DNA of 64,000 nt, taken from NCBI GenBank assembly GCA_949316235.1, contig OX438745.1, positions 2,919,001 through 2,983,000 on the forward strand, written 5' to 3'. Positions 1 through 11,052 of this stretch are shown here, piece after piece; within the stretch, counting starts at the first letter, position 1; each line of letters starts with the position of its first letter. This DNA comes from Oegoconia quadripuncta (lineage: Eukaryota > Arthropoda > Insecta > Lepidoptera > Autostichidae). The notes beneath the pieces were generated by a model. That model did no database searches, was not told the origin of the DNA, and saw only the letters and a program-made list of their open reading frames with translations. A program made the translations under genes and the position numbers.

Positions 1-53
1 AACTAACGAAGAAAAAAAACACCAATTTCATAGGTAAAGACCCAATATCATGG
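1..53. mobile_element. Mariner-like MITE, right-end fragment
   Basis: Ends in the motif caatttcataggtaaagacc, shared with the right end of the two longer copies at about 21823-22240 and 57271-57690. The element runs off the start of the window. Confidence 0.6.
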
Positions 54-999
54 CTGATTACATACATATTACATGTTCTATTGTTAAAATATGCTAAAAT
101 AATGTAGGGGTCTAGGATCTTACTATCTTCGCTTAACATCAATGGTGTGATTGAGATTAAACTCTATTTTTAATCCTAGGAGTCACTTTCCACAGATAAG
201 CGTAGTACAGTAGACACCTTAAATCCCATCGTGCATAAAAAATACGACAACAGTTTATGATTTTAAACAATCAGCGAGTGTGTAAGCTAGTTGAGAAGTA
301 AGAATCCGCGTTCATTCTACATACTTCTGTGGATGTAATAAGCGATAAACAGATTCGATGAACCAACATGTACATTAAAGCAATAAATGCTAAGTGCCAG
401 TAGGCACAATGCAAACTTGCTAGCACCATAACCTTTCGACGCGCGAAAGAGAGCACTAACAAGCCAATCTTCAGATCCATATCTGACCAAACGCGCGTAG
501 ACAAATAGCCGTAGAGAACAATCGGCAACAGTTTAAAAACAATTTGGTTGAGACGCGAGCAATAACGAAACGCGATCCGAGCCACAGATAAAGTTAACGC
601 GAGTTCTAAAATGCGCCATAAAAATACACCAAAGAATATGAAAACGTAACAACTTTGAACAGAGTTGGGTTTACAATGAACCTACAGACGTTAATGTCAA
701 ATTTCGTCATTGTGAAATCAACTTTGTTAGAACGATATAAATACGATAAAGCTAAAAACATTGTTCCTGTCGTAATGTTTAGGACGAAATTTCATCGCAT
801 CTCTTGTTAATAGTAGAGGCGTATATAATTGTCTCGTATATCTCTATTTTGCTCTAACGCGCCATTATTATATTCATCTGTCTTTCTTTAATGTTGACAG
901 GGTTCGTTAGTAAGTACAGTGCCTGCCTATCAGCGTTTAGAATCTAAATATCTAATTATACCCACATCACCGGGGACGCATCAAAACGAGGCGTTTTTA

Positions 1000-1413
1000 A
1001 TTAATTTAGTCCCAAAACTATTATAATACGGCCAATTTTGTTATCTAATAATACGTGGAGCAACAAGTCCAGGCGCCATTTTGAATGTTCCGTTAATTTT
1101 ATGACACGCTTATCCAATAAATTAAGGTTTATGAATTGATATTAATTAAGTTAATAAGGTTTTTAAATGCTCGATTATTGGAGTCGTTTGGGACCAGTTG
1201 CGTTGGGTTTTCTAGTGCTGTCTGCATACAGATTTCTTTTTTCTCAAATGATTTACCTTTCCACTTCAAATATCTAAAGCTTGAAAATATTCGTTTCAAC
1301 GTCGGGATCCCTAAATTCATAAAATAAATAAACATACCAATAAAGTTCTAGACTAAAAGCTAAATTTACATTATTAAGTATTTACAAGTCTCTTTAAGTT
1401 TTTCACTGCACTT
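1000..1413 (-). other. Probable 3' UTR / 3' flank of the homeobox gene
   Basis: AT-rich, repeat-free sequence directly downstream of the stop codon. I could not choose a poly(A) signal with confidence. The open frames on both strands at 1129-1335 overlap each other and look accidental. Confidence 0.4.
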
Positions 1414-1614
1414 TTACGTTTCGTTCTCACTTTCACTTAGTTCGTCCATGTCCATGTCTATTAGTTCTTCATCTTCTTCCTCGTAGGAATTGTTGAACTG
1501 GCTCCCATCGTCAGGCTTCGAACTTGACGACCCAGACTTGGTGCCAGTCTTAGCTTCTTCTTCTTGCTGCATTCGTTTGTGTTTCGTTCTTCTATTTTGG
1601 AACCACACTTTTAC
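1414..1614 (-). CDS. ems/E5: EMX-class homeobox protein, exon 3 (recognition helix, acidic tail, stop)
   Basis: Last coding exon, 201 nt including stop TAA at 1416-1414. The acceptor is TTTGTCCACAG ending at 1615, phase 0. It encodes residues 213-278. Recognition helix VKVWFQNRRTKHKRMQQEEE carries W48, F49, Q50, N51 and R53 of the homeodomain; Q50 is the Antp-type DNA-specificity residue. A Ser-rich linker follows, then a very acidic C-terminus (YEEEDEELIDMDMDELSESE). TKHKRMQQ is typical of ems/E5 in insects. The three exons join without a frameshift to a 278-residue protein, somewhat short for an insect ems. Confidence 0.94.
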   Translation of the reverse strand, partial: VKVWFQNRRTKHKRMQQEEEAKTGTKSGSSSSKPDDGSQFNNSYEEEDEELIDMDMDELSESENET

Positions 1615-2629
1615 CTGTGGACAAAGGAAGAGTTTTAACAAAAATCCTTGCACTTTAAGTAGAAAGATTTATTCATACAGTTAATCAGTTATATTCTTTA
1701 AATGAAATATTGTAATTAAATAAGAACTTCAGTCCCCATTATTAACGAGAAAAGCTGTCTTAAACTTAATAACGCTAAATGATCACGATAATCAACTATA
1801 CTGCATCTTTGCATAAATTATTCTAAAGAGTTGCTATATATCGACAGATAATAAATACTTAATTTAAAAATGCTGTCTGGATCATACCTAACTATTTGAT
1901 GAAACATCAAACTGCAATATATACTGTAAAATAAATTTCACTGGCCTTGTAGTACCTATCAATGTATTCACCACTAGTACGTATCATGTATTGAATTCTA
2001 TAACGAGTAATACATGTCAATGATAAATCTGTATGTATGAGAACGGATAGAAATATTTGTCAGCGTATTTTATTACCCTTTACAAACGACAAATAAATAA
2101 AAAAGGATTAACGGAAGCACCAATAAAACTATTCAGAATCCCCCACGCTCATATTTCATACATTTGCTATTGAAAGAAAATACGCTGCCGAAATTTTTCT
2201 ACGGGCAACACAATGCACAGATTTCCCGCGCAAAAAGTGTCCGCCATTTTGTAGGGCGATTTGTCACTTGTTTAATGGCTTGTGAAATCTATTCACGTTG
2301 CTTCCAGCCAGTGTTTTGTGATAGTATACTAATGTGAAAGGAGTTTGTATACAGTTTCATTTTTGGCAGCGGCTGGTTGCGTTGCATAATGGCCTATTTA
2401 TTTAGTTTTATATGGCGGAAAAAAGCAATTTAGCCAATGTAATGTCAGGCATATTTCCTCAAATTGCCAGCTTCTATCGTAATGTTCAATTTAAATACGA
2501 AGTGGTTATACAAGAACTTTGCTACAGCAAGCAGAAAAGACGACAACAGAGTGGTTACAGAAAGATGAATACCCAAACGATTATGATGTATTGCTGCTTA
2601 TGCATTTTTGACCAAAAAGACTAACTTGC

Positions 2630-3170
2630 ATCATCATCTTCTTGCCGTAGTCCCGATTTTAATCCAATCCAATCCAAATCTTTTTAATCCAATCTCCTCG
2701 AGCAGCTGTTACCTTATCATTAACGCCCTTTTCATTCATATCACCCTTCACACAATCCATCCATCTTTTCCGTAATCTTCCTCTTCCTTTCCAACCATCG
2801 ACATCCATATCAAATCAAATCAAATCAAGTCAAGTCCAAGTCTTTTTAATCAGATCTCCTCTATCAGCTGTTACCTTATCATTAACGCCCTTTTCATTCA
2901 TATCACCCTTCACACAATCCATCCATCTTATCCGTAATCTTCCTCTTCCTTTCCAACCATCGACATCCATATCAAATCAAATCAAATCAAATCCAAGTCT
3001 TTTTAATCCGATCTCCTCTATCAGCTGTTACCTTATCATTTACGCCCTTTTCATTCATATCACCCTTCACACAGTCCATCCATCTTTTCCATAATCTTCC
3101 TCTTCCTTTCCATCCATCATCATCCATATTCATCACTCTCTTAATAACATGCGTTTCATCCCTCCTCATA
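2630..3170 (-). mobile_element. LINE 3' end (family a) with triplicated tail
   Basis: Minus-strand reading gives MRRDETHVIKRVMNMD and KRWMDCVKGDMNEKGVNDK, the C-terminal end of a non-LTR reverse-transcriptase ORF. The block that includes cagctgttaccttatcatt occurs three times (2703, 2865, 3022; spacing 162 and 157 bp). The insert is flanked by a direct repeat actaacttgc (2620-2629 and 3171-3180), read as its target duplication. Confidence 0.7.
2703..3130. repeat. Three ~160-bp tandem units within the LINE tail
   Basis: Three head-to-tail copies of the same LINE tail segment, separated by variable (atcaa)n-type runs. The target duplication lies outside all three, so the triplication either existed before insertion or arose in place afterwards. 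Confidence 0.75.
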
Positions 3171-4081
3171 ACTAACTTGCGTTTTTTTTATACTTCCAAA
3201 AATGCGCTGCCCAATGTGACGATTACGGCATTATCTATCTTCCCATGGAAAGGGATGGAAATCGTGTCATGGAAGAAGCTCACGACCAAAGACTATTCAT
3301 GTTTGAAGCCATTTGATATCAAGTTTTCTGTGAGAGAAGAAACTGAATATGTTTTGATGGAATACTCGAACCTACCTATTACTGACTGCATTCCAATTAC
3401 CGACAATATTTCATTAAACTAGGTCACAATTAGAAAAGCTTACAGTTTCCCGATAAAGTTGGAAAACTAATAAATCCACTTGACGTTATCAAAAGCGAGT
3501 TACAAATGTAATTTTATATTGTTGTTATATGTTGTTAGTGGTTCTTGATGTAATTCGTGTGCATTTAATGTTACAATAACTTGTACGGAACAATTTCACG
3601 GTGCAGTCGTAACTGCAGCTAAGCAATACGACATAAAAACGGACTTTGCCCTTTATTGACGCCAAAGAGTAAACAAAACTGCGGGGCAAATGGCGGGGAA
3701 CGACGTTCCTCTACACCTTATGTTCGTTCGCAGCTCGGAAAAACTCTACAATGGCTTTTATAATTATTCTAAAGATATGGAAAATAATAACTAAACCTTG
3801 TAATTGTAAAAAAAAATAATCATTCTAAATTTAAATAATCAATTAAAAAGAAAACCTTTATTTCTTGAATTTAGAGACTATGAATTAAGCCTTCAAATCT
3901 AAAACCGAAATGCATTGCTTTGTAAATTAAAAAGTAATATTAAACTACAACGAACTCATTTCCATTGTTGTTTTCTTTTTTAAATTACCGCCGCCATATT
4001 GAATTAGGGTCTTGATCATTGCAACCTTTAGGCCATTAGGTGCGCCAATTTTTTTAAAATGGTTAAATATGAACAACAGTT

Positions 4082-4203
4082 TGTGGTGTAGAGATTAAGT
4101 AACTTAAGTTTAAGATATATATTATGAATATCTGTAATTAATTGGCAGTCAATAAACAAACATCGAACCTTACACATGCATTTTGATTACAACATACACT
4201 ATA
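4082..4203 (+). repeat. Left LTR (122 bp)
   Basis: Starts TGTGGTGTAGAG, ends ACACTATA. It contains caataaac, a possible poly(A) signal. Sequence matches the right LTR base for base by eye. Ends were set by the 4-bp target duplication. Confidence 0.8.
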
Positions 4204-4218
4204 TGGCGACCCCGCCAG
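4204..4218 (+). other. Predicted primer-binding site of the LTR element
   Basis: Immediately follows the left LTR and begins TGGCGACC, as in tRNA-Arg-primed insect retrotransposons. The match to a tRNA 3' end was not tested. Confidence 0.5.
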
Positions 4219-4277
4219 TCGTCACGGAGCATCCGCGACGCGTCATCGGCACTCTTGTCCGTTCAAGTTAGTGATAA

Positions 4278-4550
4278 ATGATAAACATACCCTTAAACAA
4301 TATGGGCTCATCATCATCGCATCAAGAAAAAGAAGAGATAGTAATCGCACAGAATGCCGCTGGATCTGCCACAAACGATGCAGTTTTGAAGAAGGTTGCT
4401 GAAGGTGTGGAAGCCAACCAGAGCGTCGTTAAAACTATTGTTATAATATTGATTGTTTTGGCTGTAATATTTGGAATATGGCTGCTGAGAAAATATCTAC
4501 GCAACGCAATAAAGAAGGAAGTTAATGCGAGAATTATAAGAAATATATAG
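4278..4550 (+). CDS. Small membrane-anchor ORF of the LTR element (unknown function)
   Basis: Intact 90-residue ORF, the first after the primer-binding site. The second Met (4302) gives MGSSSSHQEKEE, which fits the N-myristoylation consensus (Gly2, Ser6); the first Met would block this. Acidic start, then IVIAQNAAGS, a helical part, one strong hydrophobic segment at about residues 54-69 (TIVIILIVLAVIFGIWLL) and a basic tail (RKYLRNAIKKEVNAR). That layout suggests a single-pass membrane peptide with a basic cytosolic end. It stays open while gag is broken. I do not recognise a described family. Similar short leader ORFs exist in some mdg1/412-lineage elements, but homology is inference. Confidence 0.6.
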   Translation: MINIPLNNMGSSSSHQEKEEIVIAQNAAGSATNDAVLKKVAEGVEANQSVVKTIVIILIVLAVIFGIWLLRKYLRNAIKKEVNARIIRNI

Positions 4551-4895
4551 AACATCAAATATAGGAGGATCAACCATCATCTTTAGACCTACATCGGCAA
4601 TATCTAGTGAAAAGTGATAAGTGATTAACTATCAGGTAGTATGTGTTCAGTGAAACGTATAAGAGTATATTAGTGTCGTAATTGCGTACCTACGAAATGC
4701 AATTCGCCGCGACCCGCGTGCAAAGATTGTGCAATCGGTCGACCGAATAGCGAGTACCGAGTATCGAATGTGTTATGTATGTGATTCCGAGAATACAAAA
4801 AATGTGGACAATTGAGGGACACTAAGGTCTTAATTTTATTATGTGGTAATTTTATCTTTACATTGAATATGGGGTTGTAGGATTTCCTTTAACTA

Positions 4896-5364
4896 ATGGA
4901 ATTCTTGATTAAATATGCTTCGGATTTAGATCATCTCAGAAACTATCTAATTAAAATAGGTTTTGAGCGTAGAAGAGGACCAATTTTGCAAGAAAAGTTA
5001 AATATTGCGAAATCAATTTATGAAAAATGTCATAGTGTTATACCACTAATTAAAGAGAGTACCTATCGAGAGACGTGAGTTATCGGAGAACGAAGTAGAA
5101 TTATTCTTATCCTTGTGTGACAAGATAGAAACTATTTATGGTAAGTTGATTAGTTTTCAAAGTGAGGAACAGCCTAATAGAGGAACTACGAGTACTACTA
5201 AAATGGATTCATTTAATATTAGAACTGCTGTAAATCTTTTACCTGTAATGACGGATCATGAGGACGTAACTAAACAATTAATAGACTCGATCGAATTATA
5301 TAGTTCTATGATCCAGCCAGACAGTGAGAAAACATTAATTAATTTCGTATTAAAAACCCTATAA
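4896..5364 (+). pseudogene. Broken N-terminal part of gag in the LTR element
   Basis: A frame starts at 4896 (MEFLIKYASDLDHLRNYLIK...) and stops near 5078. The next frame, open from about 5063 to 5364, carries on with Gag-like sequence: KMDSFNIRTAVNLLPVM, then KQLIDSIELY and TLINFVLKTL, resembling the start of insect gypsy-type Gag. A single-base frameshift near 5060-5075 separates the parts. No capsid major-homology or zinc-knuckle region follows, so gag is both shifted and truncated. Confidence 0.6.
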
Positions 5365-5489
5365 TAAGTAAAATATATTGATATTGTTAATAATACTTAA
5401 AAAAAAAAAAAAAAAAAATATCTCAAAAAAAAAAAAAAAAATACTCCTTACTATTGTACTATTTTTTTTTAATTTTGGTAAATGGAATG

Positions 5490-5611
5490 TGTGGTGTAGA
5501 GATTAAGTAACTTAAGTTTAAGATATATATTATGAATATCTGTAATTAATTGGCAGTCAATAAACAAACATCGAACCTTACACATGCATTTTGATTACAA
5601 CATACACTATA
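5490..5611 (+). repeat. Right LTR (122 bp)
   Basis: Direct copy of the left LTR. Preceded by A/T-rich runs (5399-5475) and ggtaaatggaa, which sits where a polypurine tract would be expected but is weak. Confidence 0.8.
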
Positions 5612-5665
5612 AGTTCTGTAAATGGAATACCTACATTATGCATATAATTTACATACACACTCTAC

Positions 5666-5987
5666 GGCCCGTATTAATAAACCAATCTCAATACAAGTCT
5701 TGAGGCTGTATCACCCGAGATGCGTCGACGCTATCTCAAGCTCCATGCTAATTTATAAACCAATCTTGAGCTTTACTCAGCTGAGATCACTTCTAAACTA
5801 TACACCTCAACGGCGAATGAATGATAGTCTTGAGTTTCGTTTATTAATACGCGCACCTCTCAAGTGAGTACTGCTTGAGTGTGTACGTGCTTTTCAGGTC
5901 TCAAGTTAGGTTTATTAAACAACACGTTTACTTGAGACCAGTCACAAGACTGTTCTCAATCTTGAGAATGGTTTATTAGTACGGGCC
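5666..5987. mobile_element. PIF/Harbinger-like MITE (322 bp)
   Basis: Terminal inverted repeats ggcccgtaYtaataaacc followed by further matching sequence rich in ctcaa/ttgag. Flanked by the 3-bp duplication TAC (5663-5665, 5988-5990), which fits PIF/Harbinger target choice. No coding capacity. A partial relative lies at 14951-15015. Confidence 0.7.
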
Positions 5988-6474
5988 TACGAGTTAATGG
6001 GACTCTATGGACATCTACCTATGTATAAGTTATGTACGCGTGAAATACATTACCCTGTTTCACCATAGTCGGGTAAAACTTCACCAATGTAATGCAAACA
6101 ATAGATTTAAAACCCTCTTCCGCACGATATACAGGGGGCTTAAAATTAGATTAAAGACTACGTCACGGATCATCAACACTTCATATATCGACATCAAATA
6201 TCAATCAGCCCGTTTCCTCCCACCCTTTATGCGGCGGTAATGGTGCGTGACAGAGAGGGATAGAGGGGAGGTTTGTGTAAACATGTGACGTCACAGAGTT
6301 CTCCCTTCGGTACACGAAAGTGCTAAGGTCTTTGAATGGTGAGAAATATTTTAGTCAACTTAAAAAACGTAAGAAAATTTGGGCAATTTTCCCAAAACTT
6401 CAGCGTTCATACCACTTAACCACATATTAAATAATAGTTCACAGACCATATTTTATGTTCTTTTTCCTAATGAT

Positions 6475-6535
6475 GACCGATACAAACAACGCCGTCAAAC
6501 ACAACACCCAACGTTTCTTGTCGGGGGTTTAAAAG
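6475..6535 (-). repeat. Dispersed repeat family F fragment
   Basis: Contains the reverse of the gacgaaaaatgacgggtgttat motif seen at 8070-8150, 40204-40440 and 55630-55710. Confidence 0.45.
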
Positions 6536-7049
6536 GAATATAAATGGTGTTTTTTTCGTTTTTAAATTAATGGCTTTCTCAAACTTTTGCGTTGTTAAAC
6601 CAGCAAGTTTCATCACCTCATTAGTGAATTTGATCTCTTTTGCATGCGATCTCCATAATTTTCGTAATTAGAACTATATCTAAGCTTATACCAGGTTTTT
6701 TTAGCGGAAATTCGGTGAATGACGTCGCATTCTTCTTTATATTTCTTGTAATTCGTATGTGTCGATTATTCGAAATTCTGTTGTTATCAATAGAAAAATT
6801 ACCCAATGAATAAATGACTGACATGTGTAGAAGGCATGGGGATTGTTTGTAACAAGCTTCCCGAGTGGTTGATTTATTTGAAGTATTATTTAAGGCACTA
6901 AGGAAGTATATTTCGGTGGCACTATCTAGGTAGTCTTTGGCATATAAATTATAATCTTGGGTAAAGCAGTCTCTGCGTATGAGAATGAGGATTCCAGCCA
7001 CACGTGATGACAATTTTTTTTTCTCTTTTCAGGGTTGATTAACTGATAC

Positions 7050-7215
7050 GAGTTGACCACAATCTCACCTGATAGAAAGTGACGATGTGGCCGTTGACGA
7101 ACCCAAGGTAGTAGGATTCAGGAAAGACTGACGCCGGAAGGGAGTTTCATGCCTTGACTATTCTCATTGTGTATGAAGAGTCGAACCGCTTAGTGCGAAT
7201 ATTCGGTATGTTAAC
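7050..7215 (-). mobile_element. LINE 3'-end fragment (family g)
   Basis: Shares with 40617-40880 the block running from cacaatctcacctgat to ttcggtatRttaacta, including gattcaggaaagact and gccggaagggagtt. The minus strand resembles the tail of a Jockey-type reverse transcriptase. Short and degraded. Confidence 0.5.
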
Positions 7216-8069
7216 TACATACGGTTAAGAAATTGTTCACTAAAAATATTGGATAACAGTGGCACTATTTTTTTACTTTGGGCATTATTTAGCACTACTT
7301 ATGCACAATTTTTAACATTATCAACATAGCAGAATTTCGCTTTGTGTATACTTACATGGGGCACTTCTAGCTAATCGGAACTATTTGAATTTCGAATGTT
7401 ATATTTTTTGAAACGACTTGCAACCTTCTTAGTAATAAAAAAAATTGTTTAAAATGTAGAGGAGAGTATTTTGAAAAGCAATAAACATAATATTTTGGTT
7501 ATAACATGTTGTTTTTAAGTTACGCAAAACTTTTAGTGTGACCTACGTATTATATCACTTAGTTTAATAACCTTTTCTAAACATACAAAACCGAGTAACT
7601 GTCAAACATAATTTCAGAGCCCAATTTAAATCTACGCCACATTTCGCATGCCCATAGCGAAACAAGTCAATTTTGAAGTCAACAATAATGTAGTTTTGGC
7701 CGTAAATATCTTATTTATGATATTTAAGTAGTGGTTAGAGACTTTTGAATGAACCTTTGACTAAAGTCGTAAAATGTAATTACAATGTAAATGCAAGGAT
7801 CTGTTAAACTATACTTTGTGGTTTACAAATGGCTGGCTTTGTTAATACATAAAGACGTATTTGTATAAATTACTTCATGAATACAAGTATGTTTATGACA
7901 ATTTGAAGTGGGTAATGTCGTCTGTGTGTCTAGAGAGTTTTAACTGGAGTTTATGATACATTATGGTTGGTAAAGTCAACCAGGAGTTTCCTTTATCACC
8001 AGAAAGTTGAATATCATATGAGCGTTCTAAGTAAACATTTATTCACTCAGAAGTTTACGTAAACTTTTA

Positions 8070-8150
8070 ACCCCCAACGAAAAATAACGGGTGTTATGCG
8101 TTTGACGACATTGTGTGTTGTGTGTCCTGTCTTTGTTCGGATGAATCTCA
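8070..8150 (+). repeat. Dispersed repeat family F fragment
   Basis: cccccaacgaaaaataacgg and following bases match the family also found at 40204-40440 and 55630-55710. Confidence 0.45.
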
Positions 8151-9299
8151 GTAATGCGTGGTTCCGTATGTTATTTATTATATTTTATACATACTGTTTG
8201 GGCCATGTAATTATAATATAATTTGTATTGAAATATAACGACCTGACTTCCGGTAGCCTTTTGTAGTTAACTATTGGTAGGTAAGCAGGTACCGAAAACC
8301 AGTTCTTTAAAAGTTAAATAAAGTAATTAAACAATGCTGTTAAATATATTTAATTCAATTAATGAGTAATTTTCTTTGAAAATGTCCAACTGACTCGACT
8401 TCGGAAAGTTGGCGAGAGATGGCGCCAGCCAACGACGAGGCAGCTGGTGACCTAGCCGCGAGAGTGTACGAATGTGAATTAGCAATCGAAGTGAATAAAT
8501 AGTTGTACACATTATAACATTGTGTTTCTCTGGCAGCCCCTTCTGAGCTTTTACGTAATCAACAAGGAAGCTTTATTAGCCCAGGGAAAATACGGTAAAT
8601 AATTAGCTTAGCCAGACAAAATTCAGAACCGACTTACGTAATTGCTTTCTTATAGAGGTATATTAGAGATGTATGTATTTGAAATAATGAAGCCTAAAAA
8701 AAACGAGCGCTTAGTCTAGATTTTTTTAGATAACCCTATTTTTAATTTGTACCTTAATAACAATAAATACTAACTGATATTTAATTAGGTACACTTTTGT
8801 TAAACATTATCTTATTGATGGATAAAAAACTAAGCATGTATATATGTATAGTTAGACAAGCATGTGTTTTAGCTGAAAATGTCGTCGAGCTGCATTGCTT
8901 AAAGAAATAAAAATGAAAACTAATATTTTGTAACGATAACTTACCTAAATGTTCTGAATTTAAAGAAATACCCATCAATTGAGCATTTTTTTTTAAAGGA
9001 AACACATTTTTCAACTTTTGCATATTTAGTTACTTAATACTTGCGTTTCTTCTAGAACTTTGCAAGCTACAGATAATAGTAGTAAACCTTATACGAGCTT
9101 GTTAACCCTGGTTAACCCTAAATCGGGGTTATTTCGGCCATGATTGCTGTATCCCCCGGAGAGGGGGTCGAATGATGGATACATAAGTATACGTGTACTT
9201 TCGGGGGCTATCGAATTCACGGCTCATGCTGTCGGTCACGGTGTAATTTATACTATGTGTCAAAATTCTGTTTTTTCACCGACATTTAAAATTATTTTT

Positions 9300-9605
9300 T
9301 TTGGACAGGACAGAAATTATTATACACCAAGGCGAGCTTATTTCTGTAAGAGATTTCCTCCAGCAAAGGAAAATCAACCATCTTACATGCCCCTACTGTT
9401 GACGTACAGCCTCCTAGCAATGGGAGATGGTATGGGCCACGTGGCCTATTTCGAATTTCTGGATTTGTGTCAGATCAGTGGTCAGCTGACAGTCAGTGTT
9501 TTTAAGGCGCCCTGTAGGCCACCAACTTGGCTTAACGACTACCTTCAATTGAAAACAACCGGGACCGACTATTTAACGTGCCCTCCGAAGCAAGCATGCC
9601 ACTAG
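9300..9605. repeat. Mosaic of dispersed repeat fragments
   Basis: 9303-9375 matches the LINE-tail-like block at 46131-46205 (ggcgagcttatYtctgtaag). The segment up to 9605 looks like another common moth repeat and ends near ggtcacccatcc, the reverse of a 5S rRNA-like motif. The 153-codon open frame across it is a chance product of these pieces. Confidence 0.45.
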
Positions 9606-10197
9606 TGGTCACCCATCCTGAACGCTGAAATCAGCTATATACCTAGAACAATACCCCGGATTAAAACATTTTATTTATTTATTTATTTATTTACCAAGTT
9701 TATTACTCCAATGCGATAGGTAGTTAATTAATGACAATGATGTATACCAACTATATCTACCTATACTAAATAATATAGTACAAATAACGCGACTTTTTGA
9801 AATTCGCTCATACGGCATATGACAATATCTGTTCTGTCAGATATCTCATTGAGTGTGTGTAGTGCTCGTGTTATTGGCCCTTTATTTAAAAGATTTGTAT
9901 TGCCTCTTGGTACTTTAAATAGTCGAGGCATCCTTCTCCTATCTAGGTATATACCCATCAGGTACGCACAATTTTAATTGCTGTAGAATTGTCGGATTAC
10001 AAGATTGCAATTCGAAGAACATAGTCTTTCATCCTGATAAAGTCAGTAGTAGAATAAACAAAATAAACAAGTTAAACATATGTGGGATAATGTTAATCCA
10101 CGCATGCGAAGCCGCTGCCGGAAGCTTAGTTGCCCATAAAATGTCCACGCTGTGCAAATGTCAATAATTTCAAATATCTAATAGTCTATATTTTGAC

Positions 10198-10490
10198 GAC
10201 GACCTGTTTCGTGTAGTGGTTAGAAACTCTGACCACTATACCAAAAGGTCGCGGGTTCGAATCCCGCTAGGGGCATATGTTCGTATGATGAATACGGACA
10301 TGTGTACCCGAGTTATGGATGTTTTTAATTTATATTAAGTATTTATTTACAAAAAAAACCTATTTAACTATTATATCAACCATCTGGTATCCACAACACA
10401 AGCCTATAGTTGCTTAAAGTGGAACTAGATGGCATTGTGTGAATGTCCAAGGATATTTATTTATTTATTATTATTATTATTTATATTTTC
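10198..10490 (+). mobile_element. SINE, family B, near full length
   Basis: tRNA-like head with A-box-like gtgtagtggttag and B-box ggttcgaatcccg, then a conserved body (gatgaatacggacatgtg, ccatctggtatccacaac, ggaactagatggc) and a (ttta)n tail. The internal pol III promoter layout marks a tRNA-derived SINE. Confidence 0.8.
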
Positions 10491-10603
10491 TTGTGGATCC
10501 ATCGGTCTAGCATTCATATAATAGTCCACTGCTGAACAAACTTTCCAACGCACCTTTAATAGGTTACGATTTGCCATAATCGATATTTGAATAATAATAT
10601 TAA

Positions 10604-10724
10604 ATGTCCTCGGGTACACGTGACCGTATTCATCATACAAACATATGGCCCTTGCGGGATTCGAACCCGCGACCTTTTGGTATAGTGGTCAGACTTTGTA
10701 ACCACTATACCAAACAGGTAGACA
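10604..10724 (-). mobile_element. SINE, family B, 3'-truncated, opposite strand
   Basis: Reverse-oriented head region (gggattcgaacccgcgacc, ccactataccaaacagg) lying about 110 bp from the preceding plus-strand copy, so the two face each other. Confidence 0.75.
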
Positions 10725-11052
10725 AATGAATGCTGACCATCAATGGTATATATTGCTATTGAGCCTGTCCTTAGTTTCCACGAGAAGGGACAACGTTCAG
10801 CCCATAATTACACTTAATAAAGTTAAGGCCAGTTAACCTAAATCCACGTTATCTGCCATGATTGCGACAGCCCCCGGGGAGGAGCTCGTATGATGGAAAC
10901 GCGGAAAAACTGGTCCCCAAGGCCCGAAGGGTTCGTGTTACATGTGCGAGTAGGGTTGCCGGCTTTAGCCAATTTGACTAACGCTCTTTCTTTCATAAAT
11001 CCTACTGGATTGTCTGAAATAGAATGTTTTCATTTATTTTTATTTATTTTTA

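Larger units (their letters stand above)
2412..3422 (+). pseudogene. Decayed protein-coding gene of unknown origin, split by a LINE insertion
   Basis: Three open pieces read in one direction. A Met-started frame runs at 2412-2624 (MAEKSNLANVMSGIFPQIAS...). A different frame at 2552-2608 reads WLQKDEYPNDYDVLLLMHF. After the inserted LINE, an open frame at 3177-3422 contains PWKGMEIVSWKKLTTKDYSC and SVREETEYVLMEYSNLPITD. Residue composition looks like real protein in each piece. The frame changes and the LINE with its 10-bp target duplication show the gene is dead. The region just upstream (2220-2400) resembles a housekeeping promoter (gccattttg). I do not recognise the family; host retrocopy or integrated foreign gene both remain possible. 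Confidence 0.4.
4082..5611 (+). mobile_element. Compact non-autonomous Ty3/gypsy-like LTR retrotransposon
   Basis: Two 122-bp direct repeats (4082-4203 and 5490-5611) that I read as identical bound a 1286-bp interior. The element is flanked by a 4-bp duplication AGTT (4078-4081 and 5612-5615). Directly after the left LTR comes tggcgaccccgcc, placed as a primer-binding site and similar to the tRNA-Arg site of mdg1/412-type elements (from memory). The interior keeps a small ORF with a membrane segment and only the start of gag. There is no protease, reverse transcriptase or integrase. Identical LTRs suggest a recent insertion mobilised in trans. Confidence 0.82.

Noticed and set aside
6621..7013. 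130-codon minus-strand ORF as a gene
   Set aside because: No motif, no promoter or splice context, and AT-biased composition like random frames. Kept only as a weak possibility.
9144..9605. 153-codon plus-strand ORF as a gene
   Set aside because: It crosses several dispersed repeat pieces and has no coherent protein pattern.
10200..10275. tRNA gene(s): A- and B-box-like sequences at 10200, 11060, 17145, 28480, 42640, 43535 and elsewhere
   Set aside because: Each is followed by a long conserved SINE body and an A- or (ttta)-rich tail, and the arms do not form a good cloverleaf. They are SINE heads.
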